From assembly GCA_009733775.1 (NCBI GenBank), contig WOGZ01000043.1:62001-126000 (forward strand): a stretch of DNA of 64,000 bases, written 5' to 3'. The notes below the pieces were generated by a model that saw only the letters and a program-made list of their open reading frames with translations, made no database searches and was not told where the DNA came from. The position numbers and the translations under genes were made by a program. The stretch is from Alectoria sarmentosa. Its lineage: Eukaryota > Ascomycota > Lecanoromycetes > Lecanorales > Parmeliaceae. Of this stretch, positions 1-11,296 are shown one piece after another. Every line of letters begins with the position of its first letter. Within the stretch, counting starts at the first letter, position 1.

Positions 1-728
1 CACATTGGTTTACGCCTGCTCACCTCAAGTGTTTCTCCACAGCACAATATGACCCCCAAGCCTCCATCTAGTGCTGCTTTCGTCTTGCTTGCAACAAACT
101 ATCTCCGAACAGCCATCAGCACTGGTTTTTCTCAAGACCCCAACGTTCTGCTCTCTCGGACATTCCATCTCTTTAGTCCATCCCGCTACCTTTTTTGAGG
201 CTCGCGAAATAGGTGCTCTTACATCATCCTGCTCTTTGAGAACAACCCTTCGTTCACTGTGTCCGCACAGCGCCCACCCAACCTTACTATCTTTCAATTG
301 TTCTGCGCTGATCTCGCCTGTGAAAGCTCCATTGGGCTTGTCGAACACGTTCTGGCTGCAGACTTCGATTTCAGACTTGAGGTGTTCGCGTACGAGGAGG
401 AGGAAGAGACCGGGTGGGGCGATGACGACTTCTGTTGATTGGAAAAGACGTTAGTGGGTGTAAGGTGTAGATCGGCGGAATTGAGTTGTAGATAGGTCAA
501 GAGGAGGTGCTCGGGGAAGGGCGGAAGATTGTATGATATGGAGAGAAACAGCTGTACCGGTCTTAGGGTCGAGAGAAGCGGAGTTGAGGTGGTGTACTAT
601 ATCTGTAATAGACTTGATTGTGCCATTCCTGAGAAGCTCAGTCAACTGAAAGTTCCAGCTTTTAGTATTTCAGCTTTCAGGGAAACAAACATCTTGAAAT
701 TCCCACCAACGAAGAATTGGCGCCCCAT
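1..728 (-). CDS. tpiA: Triosephosphate isomerase, 5' part (cut by window edge)
   Basis: This glycolytic enzyme interconverts dihydroxyacetone phosphate and glyceraldehyde 3-phosphate in the cytosol. I read four exons: 728-691, 628-558, 431-223 and 98-24. A further intron starts at 23 (GTGAGC donor) and runs off the left edge, so the C-terminal half with the catalytic glutamate is missing here. The joined frame is continuous. It gives the N-terminal FVGGNFKMN block with the active-site lysine, then VVIAPP, then GAFTGEIS, then the GHSERR motif with the catalytic histidine, and ends at ILCCGETLE. These are the diagnostic blocks of the family in the right order. The ATG at 728 gives the usual short N-terminus (MGRQFF). 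The first exon is only 38 nt. Introns have good GT/AG ends, and the second has a CTAAC branch point. Function is certain at family level; splice sites are inferred. Confidence 0.95.
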
Positions 729-1351
729 GATTGCGATTGAAATCTAGTCGAGGTTTGAGGTACGCTATGTGTGATGGACTAACGTAGGTTTGGGAGGGAA
801 GTGTAAGATAGGTGTTTTGAAGTTGAATTTCTTTTTGGTGGTGGGGTAAGCTCCGAGTCTCGGGGAGGGGCATTTGACGGAGGACCTTGACAGCTCTTCT
901 GTACTCTAGGATGATTACTCTACTCTACAAAGCTCTGCTCTGTGGGTCGAAATACAGGATACACGTTATTGCTAAGCTCCACTGTCTTGTCAAGACGAAT
1001 TGAGGCAATTGAACTTCGATCGGCAGGTGAACGGAAAAGTCAAATGATTTGTTCTGGTGCTCCGCATCAACGAGCCAGGCGAAGCTATCGAGAGGAAAGT
1101 ATCATACAGGCCGTTTCGCATAGACGTATTACCTCTCCAGCTACAGTTTCCAGGTCTTCTCTTTGGGGGTTCTCAACTTCCTTGGCTTTAAAGACTCCGG
1201 AAAGCAAAGTAATATTGCAAAGATGGAGTTCAAATCCTCCTGGTATCATGACATCAAAAAGAAAAGGAAAACACCAGACATCCACCTATCAGACCTCGAA
1301 TCGAAACCCCAGTACCGAGTCAACTCTTCTCTTCAGTAAAAAGAAGCCATA
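729..1351. other. Intergenic, upstream of triosephosphate isomerase
   Basis: This stretch lies between the 3' end of the His-rich gene and the start of triosephosphate isomerase, both on the minus strand. It should hold the terminator of the first and the promoter of the second. A 138-codon plus-strand ORF here (942-1358) has no domain, no splice partner and no family resemblance, and I do not call it a gene. Confidence 0.5.
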
Positions 1352-3076
1352 TCAGTAGCGATCATCATGATAGCCGTGCAAGTGATCGTCGTGATAGCCG
1401 TGCATCCTGTCCATTCGAGGCCGAGGTGGCGCATGATACATGTTCTCGGAGTCTATCCTCTCCCTGGCCGCATCTCTACGAACTTTTTCCCTCATCCTGA
1501 CTGCCTCTTCCTTCTCCCAGATTTCTCTGTCCAGCATCTCATGCCTTCGTCGCTCGACCCTCTCTTCATAGGGATCGACTGGATGCGCCGTGCTAGTGAT
1601 TCTCCTGCGATACATGGTAGGCCGCCGACCGAGTCCTCTCATATCATGATCGTAAAGACGTTCATCATCATAGCTCATGGCCCGATGATGATAGAGGGGC
1701 CGTTCTCTAGGGTATGTTGGCTCCGGTCTCCGGCGAGAGGTGAAGCCGGGTTCAACATAGACATCTTCATGTCGATAGCGGGATCTATGAGACGGAGGAG
1801 GGGACGAAAGCCTGCGCACGGGCTCTTTCCGTTTGTGTTCGCGATATATTACTTTAACGGGCTCATGCTTATGGTCCCGGGAGCTTGATTTGCGGTGACG
1901 CTTGTCCTTGTGGTATTTCTTGTCCTTGCGATGGTAGTGGGAGCCTTCGCTGGAGATGATTGTATCAGGTGTTCGATCGGTATCATCGGAGGACGAGTCA
2001 CTGTTGGAGGACGAGGAAGAATCCGAATGGTAATCGTGCGACTCGTGACTCTTGTGTGTCTCAACGAGCACAATCTTGGGAGATTTATGCTCTTTGTCGT
2101 TGGGCTTCTTGGACTTTTCTTCGTGGCCATGCTTAGTATCGTGAGCCTCTTCGTGGAAGAGAGGATGACCGTGATGAGAATGAAAGGGCTGTTCCAGACC
2201 GTGGGCATGGTTATTCCCATGGTCGGTATGGGCATGCGCATGCGCATTACTGAGATCGTGGGGGTGTTCGTGCTCGTGGGAGTGAGCGTGTTGGGCTGGA
2301 GGTCTCTCGTTAGGATGGACGACGTGCACCCAAGGTTCGCTCAGGTGGCGCTCAAAAGGGTACGCTCCAGGTTTGTGGCCATTGGAACTATTCTGACTCG
2401 ACTTCTCATACTCGTCAGCGCCCGAAAGATCGACAACCCCACTTAATGGCAGGCGAACGCTGCCAAACCCCATAAAGGTGCCATGCATGTCAATGCCAGT
2501 GCGAGGTTGGCGTTTCAAGATGACTTGCATGGTTGATGTCTCAGGGCCGCTCTGTCGTCGCCTTGTGTCGCGCCTGATGGAGGCAATGATGTATTCGAAC
2601 CTATGGTCAGGCTCCATCGCGACACATTCTCGAATAAGTTCGTCAATTTGCTTCCGCTTGAAACCTTTCATGTCAGGATCCGAGTATTGATCCAATCCTG
2701 TGACACCCCTTTTGCGGTGCTTTTCGATTTGATTCTTCAGGTCAGCTTGGGAGGCCGGCATTAGCTCTTTGTTAACGATTGCCCATGTCTCTTTCTGCCC
2801 CGGGTGCTCGACAGGCTGTTTGGTGAAAATATAGCCGGCATAGCCAATGGGAGGTTTGCCATTGCTAGGGAACGAGCGAGGATCAGGCATGTGGCCATAC
2901 CCAGGAGGTTGGATAACTTGAATGGCGGGTTGGTGCATATTGTGTTCGAAGTGATGAGCATTGGGATCAAGGTGGACATGACCGAAGTCGTTGACTAGCC
3001 CAGCCATACCTGGGTAGCCTGGCCGCGGAGCTGGCGGCGGCGGCGGTGGAGCATGTGGTATGTGATGCTGCTGCAT
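1352..3076 (-). CDS. His/Arg-rich low-complexity protein, unknown function
   Basis: This is a single-exon ORF of 574 residues from the ATG at 3076 (MQQHHIPHA). The frame is open a further 73 codons upstream to 3295, but that part reads like an untranslated leader, so I prefer the inner start. The N-terminus is a Pro run followed by a Gly/Pro/His stretch. Residues of roughly 80-200 form the only ordinary-looking segment, with a charged helical region (KETWAIVNKELMPASQADL) and an Arg-rich part. The middle is extremely His-rich (many HxH and HAHAH groups). A Ser/Asp run follows, and the C-terminal third is rich in Arg/Tyr/Asp and ends in HGYHDD-type repeats. I do not recognise a family. The His clusters could bind metal and the Arg/Ser parts could bind RNA or go to the nucleus, but both are guesses. 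The ORF's length and single frame support it being real. Confidence 0.75.
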   Translation of the reverse strand: MQQHHIPHAPPPPPPAPRPGYPGMAGLVNDFGHVHLDPNAHHFEHNMHQPAIQVIQPPGYGHMPDPRSFPSNGKPPIGYAGYIFTKQPVEHPGQKETWAIVNKELMPASQADLKNQIEKHRKRGVTGLDQYSDPDMKGFKRKQIDELIRECVAMEPDHRFEYIIASIRRDTRRRQSGPETSTMQVILKRQPRTGIDMHGTFMGFGSVRLPLSGVVDLSGADEYEKSSQNSSNGHKPGAYPFERHLSEPWVHVVHPNERPPAQHAHSHEHEHPHDLSNAHAHAHTDHGNNHAHGLEQPFHSHHGHPLFHEEAHDTKHGHEEKSKKPNDKEHKSPKIVLVETHKSHESHDYHSDSSSSSNSDSSSDDTDRTPDTIISSEGSHYHRKDKKYHKDKRHRKSSSRDHKHEPVKVIYREHKRKEPVRRLSSPPPSHRSRYRHEDVYVEPGFTSRRRPEPTYPRERPLYHHRAMSYDDERLYDHDMRGLGRRPTMYRRRITSTAHPVDPYEERVERRRHEMLDREIWEKEEAVRMREKVRRDAARERIDSENMYHAPPRPRMDRMHGYHDDHLHGYHDDRY

Positions 3077-5151
3077 ATTGCGTTCATTCAGAGACAGTCT
3101 CGAAGAGGGCGGAAGAGTTGAACTCTGAGCAATGGTATCCAAAAGAAGACAGCGGAAGCTGCTATATGTGAAGGAAGGGGAAGAGGCGAGGCCAATCCGC
3201 CAGGAAGCTTGCTGTATGTCTGTAGAAGATGGTTTGCAGGACAATGGAGCTTGAGGCAGCAGCGTCGCAATTTGTAGAAAGAATCGGCAGACCACAGCAA
3301 GGCAAGGATGGAGAAGTTTGACGAGAATGGTAGTGGGAGATGCCTTGTTTTTAGCTTCGAATTGGCAGAAGTTGGTGTCGTGATAGCCTTGAAGGATTCC
3401 TCTAGCAAATGCCCGATTTTGCAGAGCTCTGATGAGTGAGCAGCTAGCAAGACGTCTAGATTCTCATTATGATCCGAAGGAAAGGTTGTGGACTCGATTT
3501 TATAAACAGGGTACATAGAAAGTAAAGCAGTTGAGCTTGCGATAAGGCGGGGATCAGATTGGACAGCCAGCCGTGCCAGCCTGCAGGACGTCCTTCGCCC
3601 CAGGCCTCCATGGCTCCCGTGACCGCAGTCTGCAGCCTTTCGGGGCGTGGATGGTGCTGAACGAATGAGACGCTTACAGCCTGCATAAGGGCCATCGGAC
3701 CAGCTCAAGACTTGTCAAGGATCAGACAAACCAATCTCTAGCCGATGATTGAGTTCAATTATCGACAGACAGCATTTGATGAGGTGTCCCGATACCTGTG
3801 AGGAAGTCCTGGGTCATACCACGTACGTATGTCTTGCACCACTTCATCTGCATCTGCATGTTGTGCTTTATGGTCATGTACTAGCAGACCTGATGCATAG
3901 ACCAATGCAGTAACATATTCCGGCCACATCCCATCCTGACTTTGGGCCTCAACCTTGCCACATTCTGTATCCTTTGCGATGAGAAGGAGAGGGCATGATT
4001 CCACATAGCAAGCAGGCGCACCGCTTTTCAGGCGTCGGCCCACTCTGTCTTTGCGGTTCCATTGTCATTGGTCGGTAGAGGGCGAAGCTTGGGGGCGTTA
4101 TGCATCAGACAGTTCATGGACGAGGAAACGGTTGGAATTGAGGCTCTGAGCATAAAACGTGTCAGACCGTAGTTTAGATGGGAGGAGTGGCGGAGCGCAA
4201 TAAGCCTGCAAACTGGGCGTTTGCAGGGCGCAGGAGGCTACGGAGGTGACTACTGCAGCCTTGGGCAGGGCAGACTTCACTTGCCTGAGGCCGCCTCACC
4301 TTCTTTCTTGCGCCCGATGGATGCGGACGTTTCGTCTCCTCATCCTTGGAATACTTAGTCAATTACTTTGTCGACAAAGTATTTGTTCAATAATAGTAGA
4401 TAGTTTGCAAAGCTGAATCTGAGACAAGGACGCCGCCGCTACGGGCTACTGGCTGGTTTGCGGTAACCGAGGCCAGCCTTGGATTGTTTCCCCCAACAGA
4501 TGACTGCGATATATCTTCTCGGTGTTGGGGGAGGACAGAAATAGTATAGACGCATACGGAGTATTGTTTCAGTGTCCCGTGGTCGATATTATCTTCAGCT
4601 CATGATCACGCTCCAAGTTTGGTCCGTCTCAAACTCTAGATAGCATGGCCAAGTGGGCCAGCATGAAGTAAATGCTCTGTGCTAGTACTTGGATAGGCTC
4701 TTCCATGAGATTGACTGTACGACGCCATATACAACCAACTGGGCATCAAACGAGTTGAGAAAGGTTGATCCGTCTCAAATTGCAAATGGATGTTTAAAGA
4801 TGCATGAATTGAGTCTGTTGCCTATTGGAAACTGATACACAAAAGAAACGACCCTCCTTGCCCTCATCTTCACCCCAGTCGAAACCCTCGGCAACCGAAA
4901 CCGTCCGTCATCGTCCTTCAAAGAAGAGGTCGGACTTCAGGAATGACAAGCCACCCTTAACAAGACAGGTGAATGAAGACTTGCATGGGAACAAACGGCT
5001 GACGAACACAAGGAAATCTGCCCCTTTTGTGGATCTCTTCCTCATCAACCTCCGCCGTGCCATTACGTATTATCCACAGCATGTGTGTCGTTCGCGATAG
5101 TGGTATCATCAAACAAAAACAGTCCAAACCACATCAACTAAAAGGGGGTAT
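3077..5151. other. 2 kb intergenic stretch, no supported gene
   Basis: This lies between the start of the His-rich gene and the stop of the HAM1-like gene. Frames opposite and upstream of the His-rich gene (3088-3708, 3759-4043, 4174-4362) and a 91-codon plus-strand ORF (4825-5100) are open, but they show no domain, signal or splice partner. I see only probable promoter and 3' untranslated DNA. Confidence 0.45.
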
Positions 5152-8100
5152 CTAAGCACTGCCGCTCAGGACTGGATTGTTCATGCCAAGAGTGGTGTGA
5201 CCGGAACGAACGTTGCCATCAGGAATACCACCGTTGGCAGCTCCAGATGTGTTCTTCAAGGAGTAGTCATTGGTCGACGCGGTGTTGCCGAATGACTGGT
5301 CGACTTGGCTACTGAAGCCGGAAGAGCCATTGGCCTGGCTGTAGCCTTGTCCAGTCTGGCCGTAGCTCTGTCCTGTTGAGCCGTAATCCTGACCGCTCTG
5401 GCCGTAGCCCTGTTCGGTTCTTGGTTGAGCTTGACCAAAGGTAGATTGCCCAGCCTCAAGATTCTGGGGACCTTTCACCCCACCCGAGGCAGCACTGTGT
5501 GGCTTTCGGCTTACCTTGGCAATAGTAGGGAGGCTCCTAGTCTCAGCTGCTGAACCAATGCCAAAGATAGGTGACTCCCATTTGTCACCCTTCGCGGCAA
5601 GTTGTTTGTACTCAGTGGCCTTGGTTGAAATGCCGCCTGGTAGCTTGATCTCGGGGAAGATAGAATCCATCTGGGTCATGGCAACGTTGGCCTTCTTGTC
5701 AGCACTGACGTCTTGGGCCTTCTGTTGTTTATTGGTGAATTCGTTCTGGGCGGCGGTGACATATCGGCTATAGATATTTGGTGCGTTCTCCGGGTCGTTC
5801 TGAGCAGCACGGCCAGCCTTCTCAGCCTCTTTGTAGATGGCATACGCTTTGGCATCGGCGTTATGCACTTGATCCTTGATCAATTTCTCAAGAACCTTGC
5901 CAACAGCGGGTCGAAGAACGGCGAACATCAACGGTCTGAAGAGGTTGAAGAGGGTCTTGTGCTTAGATTGCTTCAATTTGATCGTAAGACTCTTGATATC
6001 GACCGTGACGGTATTGATCTTGAAGAAGTGCTGACGATCAGACTTGTCCGCAGTCTCCATAGCTATCTTGAAGCTGAAGCCTGAGCCACCCATGAAGATG
6101 TCCATGACCCCAGTGTCTTTGAGAGAAGGGAAACCTTGCTTCTTGTTGACGTAATAGCTAACATCCTTCAAGTCCATCTGAACACCAGATACCGAGACCA
6201 TGACCTTGTTCTTGTTCTTGTTGGTGACAGTTTTGCGTCCCCAGCGGAAATAGTTGTCGCTACCGAATTCGAATGAGTTGGGTGCAAGGTTGTCGCTCTC
6301 GATGACCAAATTTTCAATTATGGCATCGACCATTGGGTCGGTATATTCAATTCTGGGGACAGGCACGTAACGTACGCTCTCAAAGATACCAGGAACGATA
6401 ACATTGCTAAGGTCCTTAACAAGATGCGGCTTGAAGGTCGGCTTTCCGTTCTGGTCATTGCCGAGATCGTTAAATAACTTTTGCATGGACTCGGCGAAGC
6501 GGTGGTTCTGTGCATCTTCGTCAAATTGTTGTCCAAAAAACTTGAATTCATCGAGAACGCGGTTGGTGTGATCGCGGTAACGCTCCTTGAGAAGGAAGTT
6601 ACCCTTGTCGGACAATTGGTTCCATTCTTCAGTCGCACGGTCTTGCATGATGAAGCCGGATTCCTTGAGGCATTTGCGCACGTAGCGGTCTATTGACTTG
6701 AACCATCCCTTGAGCTCGGGGTCCTTATCGGCATCACGGTAGACCGCGTTGATCGAGTCAATGAGATCATCGGCTGATGTGGAGTTGGCGAAGCGCTCGA
6801 GCAGTGTCTTGATGGAGGTCAGCATTCCGCCGTTCTCAGACATGAAACCTATGACAGACCTTCAAGTCAGTCTCAGCGGACGTCAAAGCGGTATCGCTAT
6901 GTGCACCTTTAACGGTCCCTGCACCCTGTTGAGACATATTCTTGCCGTGTCCTCCGTACTCCTCGGCAAGAGAGAGAAGTGTCTCAATCGACTGCTGATC
7001 TAAGAAGAGTTAGTTTCAGCCAAATATTTGTTCCGACCGTGGCTTACAATCTGAGTGGCTCTGAATCTCAACGATCATCTTCTTCAAGCGGAAGATGGTT
7101 TGGTCCCGACGCTCCTTCGGCACCTTTTCCCTCATGTAATTCTGGGTCCTATCACGAGCACTACGCGCCTTGTCCTTGGTCTCATCTGGAACGTTTGCCG
7201 AAGCTTGGCCGCGAAGGTTGCCTACAGCAGAATTGGCACCAGCGCGAGGATCCATGCCTGAATCAGTTCCCTGATCTCGGGACTCTGCCTCAAGCATTGC
7301 AGCATCTGCAGGGTCGCGAGATCCTGATGGGTGGGCAGTTTGGGTAGCGTCTCCAGCGGCATTCTGCACATCACCACGAGAAAATGGCTTCTGCTTATTA
7401 TATTGGTCTCTTGCTTGAGCCTTGAGGCTGGTCATATTAGGAACATCGTGCCACGTGTTGTCATCGGCAGGTTCGTCAATCTGATTCAAGGCATCTTCGG
7501 ACGGGTTGATCTTGGTGGCACTTTTCTGAGCAGCGTCACCGGCAATATCGCGGAGCAGAACGGAAGCGTCACTCACTGAGAAGAGTATCAGCATGACGTC
7601 ATATGGGGAGGCGAGGGAGAATACTCACAAAGCTTCCGGAATTGACCGTTGGATAGCACAAGCGTGCCGAGAGTCCTCAACCCTTCTAGAGCCTGGTTGC
7701 CGTGCTGCTGAGCCGTATTTTTGTCGATTGGTGCTCCTGGCAGCTTGGCTTGACCACCGGAGACCTGTCCAGTTTGGTAGATGAAGTCCTGCAACAAGTT
7801 GCCCTCGTTCTTGGTCAGAAGAAGAATCTTGGCTTGCTCGATGACATTACGAAGGTCAGCGACAAGGTGACGACCTTCTTCCGAGAGCTTGGGTGAGGGA
7901 TTGGATAGTGTTTTGGATGCGATGGCTGAGTTCAAAGCGACATCGATTTGTTTGTTCTATTAGAAAGGAGATTAGTACTCAAATGCGTGAGACCAATTTG
8001 TTCCGGTGACTTACTGATGGGACTTTGCCATTTGCGAAGGCTATTGGATGAAAGATGTCAGCCGGTGATCCCTCCGGAAAATCACGTCACCCAGCGAAAT

Positions 8101-8263
8101 GCAGCGCGATCACGGGCGCACGTACCAGAGTAGATGCCATAAAGCTGAAGCTTCTGATTAACATCGGCCTCTTTTTGCTTGACCTGCAAACCATTAGTAG
8201 GATGCTCTGAATGAAAAACCGAGCAGAGGTAGTAACATTGGTGGGGCGGTTGACGGTCGCCAT
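5152..8263 (-). CDS. HAM1-like protein (BPI/SMP-like lipid-binding family)
   Basis: I reconstruct seven exons: 8263-8237, 8183-8126, 8040-8015, 7956-7629, 7575-7048, 6999-6907 and 6848-5152. They make one frame of 918 residues. The protein matches my memory of the fungal HAM1-like family, which has a long helical N-terminal domain and a C-terminal lipid-binding fold of the BPI type. Supporting blocks are LSDASVLLRDIAGDA at the exon 4/5 junction and the conserved C-terminal region with NVIVPGIFESVRYVPVPRI. Length is normal for the family. Residues of about 185-290 are hydrophilic and probably disordered. Residues of about 834-858 are a Gly/Tyr/Gln/Ser repeat. The first exon is only 27 nt, chosen because MATVNRPTN joins in frame to VKQKEADVNQKLQLYG. 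Cellular role is poorly known; lipid binding at a membrane is inferred from the family. Confidence 0.88.
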
Positions 8264-8864
8264 GGTGGTGGAAGGGACTTTTGTTTGTGTGCAGTGCAGT
8301 GGGTGTGCTGTGCTGTGGGAAGACAACAAGGGGGGTATCAAATGCAATTAGAAGGTTGTACAATTAAAAGGCTCTGCTTGACAGGAATGCCAGGAGTAGA
8401 AGAGGAAAGTAATTGATTTTTGGAGGAGTTGTATGATGTGTGATGGAAGGAGAAGAGATCAGGTTGTGGATGAGGATGGAAATATTGGATTGGACGTAGT
8501 CGGGCGGTGATGGATTGTTTTTTTTTGGTCTTGGCACTAAGAAAACAAGGCAGGGAGGGAGATCGAAGGGGGAAGGGAGGATCGCCCGAATTACTTTACA
8601 GCTTTTCAATTTGATGAAAAGCGGCAACAGTCGGTTGGCAGTATTTAATTGGTCACTATGACGACTGCAATCTCCTCTTCCCCTTATGCCCCCCTTTACT
8701 AAAATGTTTGCTGCCTTTTGTCTTTTTTTTCTTACCTCGAGTTTCACCTCATTTCAGGCTTAGGCGAAACAGAAGTTCGATTTCGACATACGTCATCATC
8801 ATCACTGCTATTCTCCATTCACTCATTTGACAAAATTACACCCGCGTCTACCTCGAGGACGTGA

Positions 8865-8870
8865 CACGTG
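8865..8870. promoter_or_regulatory. CACGTG E-box-like palindrome
   Basis: This is a perfect CACGTG within GTGACACGTGATT, in the shared upstream region of the HAM1-like gene and DUG3. CACGTG is the core recognised by fungal bHLH factors of the Cbf1 and SREBP type. One hexamer alone is weak evidence. Confidence 0.3.
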
Positions 8871-9254
8871 ATTCGGTATTTGGACACTAGTCACCGTCTC
8901 CTGTATCGTGATAATCGTTGTCGTCGATCCTTTCTGACCCCTCAATGCATTTGGCGGCCGTTTCTGTAACTAGCCGAACGGTGCAGCTGGTGCAGACTGC
9001 AGAGACAACAACCTGAATCTCCTAAAAGTTGGCGCGATCAACGATCTGGAGCAGGCGAATTCCGTCCACTCATGATACGCTTCGGAGCTATGACAGAGTA
9101 AAGAAAAGTAGCTATGATGCGCTCGAGCCACGCATCCCACAAAACGCCACACTTACCGTGGCTGCATCAATCTACGAGTACGAGCAATGGCAAAGCGCGC
9201 CAGTCAAGCCTCGTGCATGCTTCGGATTCAGCGGAGATAACCCCAAGCCCATCG

Positions 9255-9264
9255 ATCACGTGAT
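9255..9264. promoter_or_regulatory. ATCACGTGAT palindrome (E-box)
   Basis: This is a 10-bp perfect palindrome with a CACGTG core, about 630 bp upstream of the DUG3 start and 990 bp upstream of the HAM1-like start. The extended symmetry makes it a better candidate for a bHLH site than the hexamer at 8865. No direct evidence of use. Confidence 0.4.
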
Positions 9265-9890
9265 TTTTGGTTTCTGACAACCCAGGCGACATTGGCTTGT
9301 AACGTATTGAAGCGGCAGCAAGTCCTGGGCACTGCCTGAGTGGAGGAGTCATTCGTATATTGCCCCTGACCTAGCCATTGATGCTTTCATAGAAGCAGCA
9401 GCAGCACCAAGTAGACATCAGTGCAACCACCGGGTTCAACGAAACAAATTTTGCTGAATGAGACGCCTTTCTGACACAACGGCAATCTTGGCCTTCGTGC
9501 GTACCAAGTGAATAAGGCTCTCTGCCATGATATCTGCCCGTAGCGAAGCCGAGAACCAAGTGGCGTTAGATACTTTGGGAACTACCAATATCTCAGCATC
9601 AAGAGATCCTCATATGGTCTCAGTCCACGGAGAAATAGAGAGAGCCTCAAAAGTACGTGGACATCTAGTATCCTGCGGCTTGCTGCTCGTCTCTGGCGAC
9701 ATATCCGAAGGGGATCAAGACTTTTCTGACTCCATGTCCACCTATTTGCAAACTTTTCTGGGCCGATAGTACGAATTTCGTATGTTGTGTATAGATGCTG
9801 CATCGTTCTTCCTCTTCTGTTCCCGTCATATTCTGCTTCAACCGTAGGTATGTCACTATTGACGCAAGTCTATTTCCAGAGGCCGAAAAA

Positions 9891-11106
9891 ATGTGCCGAT
9901 TCCTGGTGTACAAGGGCAAAGACGAGATCCTCCTCTCGAAGCTCATCCTCGAACCTCAGCATTCAATCCTGACCCAGTCCTACGACTCACGACTCCGCAT
10001 GGTAAGCCCCCCTCACAATCACTTCCCAACGGAGTGAGCCCCAATTGATGAGACGTTCCACGGTCTAGGATCACCGCCGCCCTCACAACGGCGACGGCTT
10101 CGGCATTGGCTACTATACACCACCCACCCTCGGACCCGACCCCTGCATCTTTACCAGCACCACGCCCGCTTGGAACTGCATCAATCTTTCTCGCCTTGCC
10201 TCCAAAACCACATCCTCTCTAATCTTCGCCCACGTCCGCGCTACTACCGAAGGCAGCCTTTCTGATTCGAACTGCCACCCTTTCTCCCACGGCAGTCTCA
10301 TGTTCATGCACAACGGCAACATCGCCTGCTGGAGACATGTCAAACGAGAAATCGCGCTGAGCGTAGGGCAAAAATGGTTCGTTTGTGTCCAAGGGAATAC
10401 TGACAGTGAATGGGCTTTTGCTCTCCTTTTGGACTGCCTGGAAAAAGCGGGCTACGACCCTGATGGTGAGGAATATTCGACGAACGGCTTTGGCCATACC
10501 GTTCTTCGGAAGGCAATGCTCCAGACGATCAAGCGTATCAACGGTTTCGTAGATGCAACACCGTCTGAGCTGAGGGACGAAATGATGGATAAGCGGAGTC
10601 TGCTGAACTTTGCGGTGTCCGACGGTCATAGTGTTGTGTGCACGAGGTATGTAAACAGTACTACGGACGAAGCTGCATCGCTCTACTTTTCCTCCGGTAC
10701 GAGCTGGAAGCAGGGTGAAGGACCGGGGCAGTATAAAATGGAAAGGAGAGACAAGGGTGCCGACATCGTCCTGGTCGCTAGTGAACCCTTGACCTTTGAA
10801 AGAGGTAGGTATCCACGTCTTCACACCGATGCAACATCTCGGGCCTGACGCCCGAATTTTGATGTCATATTGGAGGTGCCAAGGCTGATCTGAGCAGATA
10901 ATTGGGTCACGGTCCCTACCAATTCGACCATTACAATACACAAGCAGACGGTCCTGATTCACCCCATCATTGACGAGTACTACAACCACAGCCCTTCACA
11001 TACGAGATCGAGTGGTTTTGCTGTGAGCAAAGGCCTCGTTAGCAATGCGCCAGGGGCTACGCAGGCTATTACGCCTGGGAATCTGGGGAACGCTATAGCA
11101 ACGTGA
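9891..11106 (+). CDS. DUG3: Class II glutamine amidotransferase Dug3 (glutathione degradation)
   Basis: Three exons (9891-10001, 10069-10804, 10898-11106) give 351 residues, close to the yeast protein. The start MCRFLVY puts Cys at position 2, the N-terminal nucleophile of class II (Ntn-type) glutamine amidotransferases. HNGDGFGIGYY follows at about residues 41-51. FAHVRATTEGS and NCHPFSHG, further conserved substrate-binding parts of this fold, come near residues 85-105. In yeast, Dug3 works with Dug2 in the alternative pathway that removes the gamma-glutamyl group from glutathione in the cytosol. The intron ends (GTAAGC...CTAG, GTAGGT...GCAG) keep the frame. The C-terminus is rich in Ser, Gly and Ala. 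No Dug2 gene lies in the window. Confidence 0.93.
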
Positions 11107-11296
11107 GATACGAACAACATTGGCACGGATCCATACCGACAATTTTCTCAAAAGTTTTGGTGCCACAATGCCCTGCTCTATGCTCTATGCTCTATATTAT
11201 GCAATACTAAAACTCCAACGCTAAATGGTATCATGCCACGCTCATAGCCTCGCCGCCAGGGCACAAGCCTCTTTATTCGTGAAATTTTCTTCGTGC

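Larger units (their letters stand above)
8264..9890. other. Divergent promoter region, HAM1-like / DUG3
   Basis: These 1.6 kb separate two divergently transcribed genes. The part next to the HAM1-like start is CT-rich on its coding strand. A T8 run lies near 8519. Two CACGTG hexamers are listed separately. The small open frames (8364-8747, 9029-9277, 9527-9769) have no coding features that I trust. Confidence 0.5.

Noticed and set aside
3077..3295. N-terminal extension of the His-rich protein to residue 647
   Set aside because: The 73 added residues look like translated leader. MQQHHIPHA fits better as the start.
10219..10989. 256-codon minus-strand ORF
   Set aside because: It is the antisense of DUG3 exons 2 and 3. 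The plus strand has the family motifs, correct splicing and expected length.
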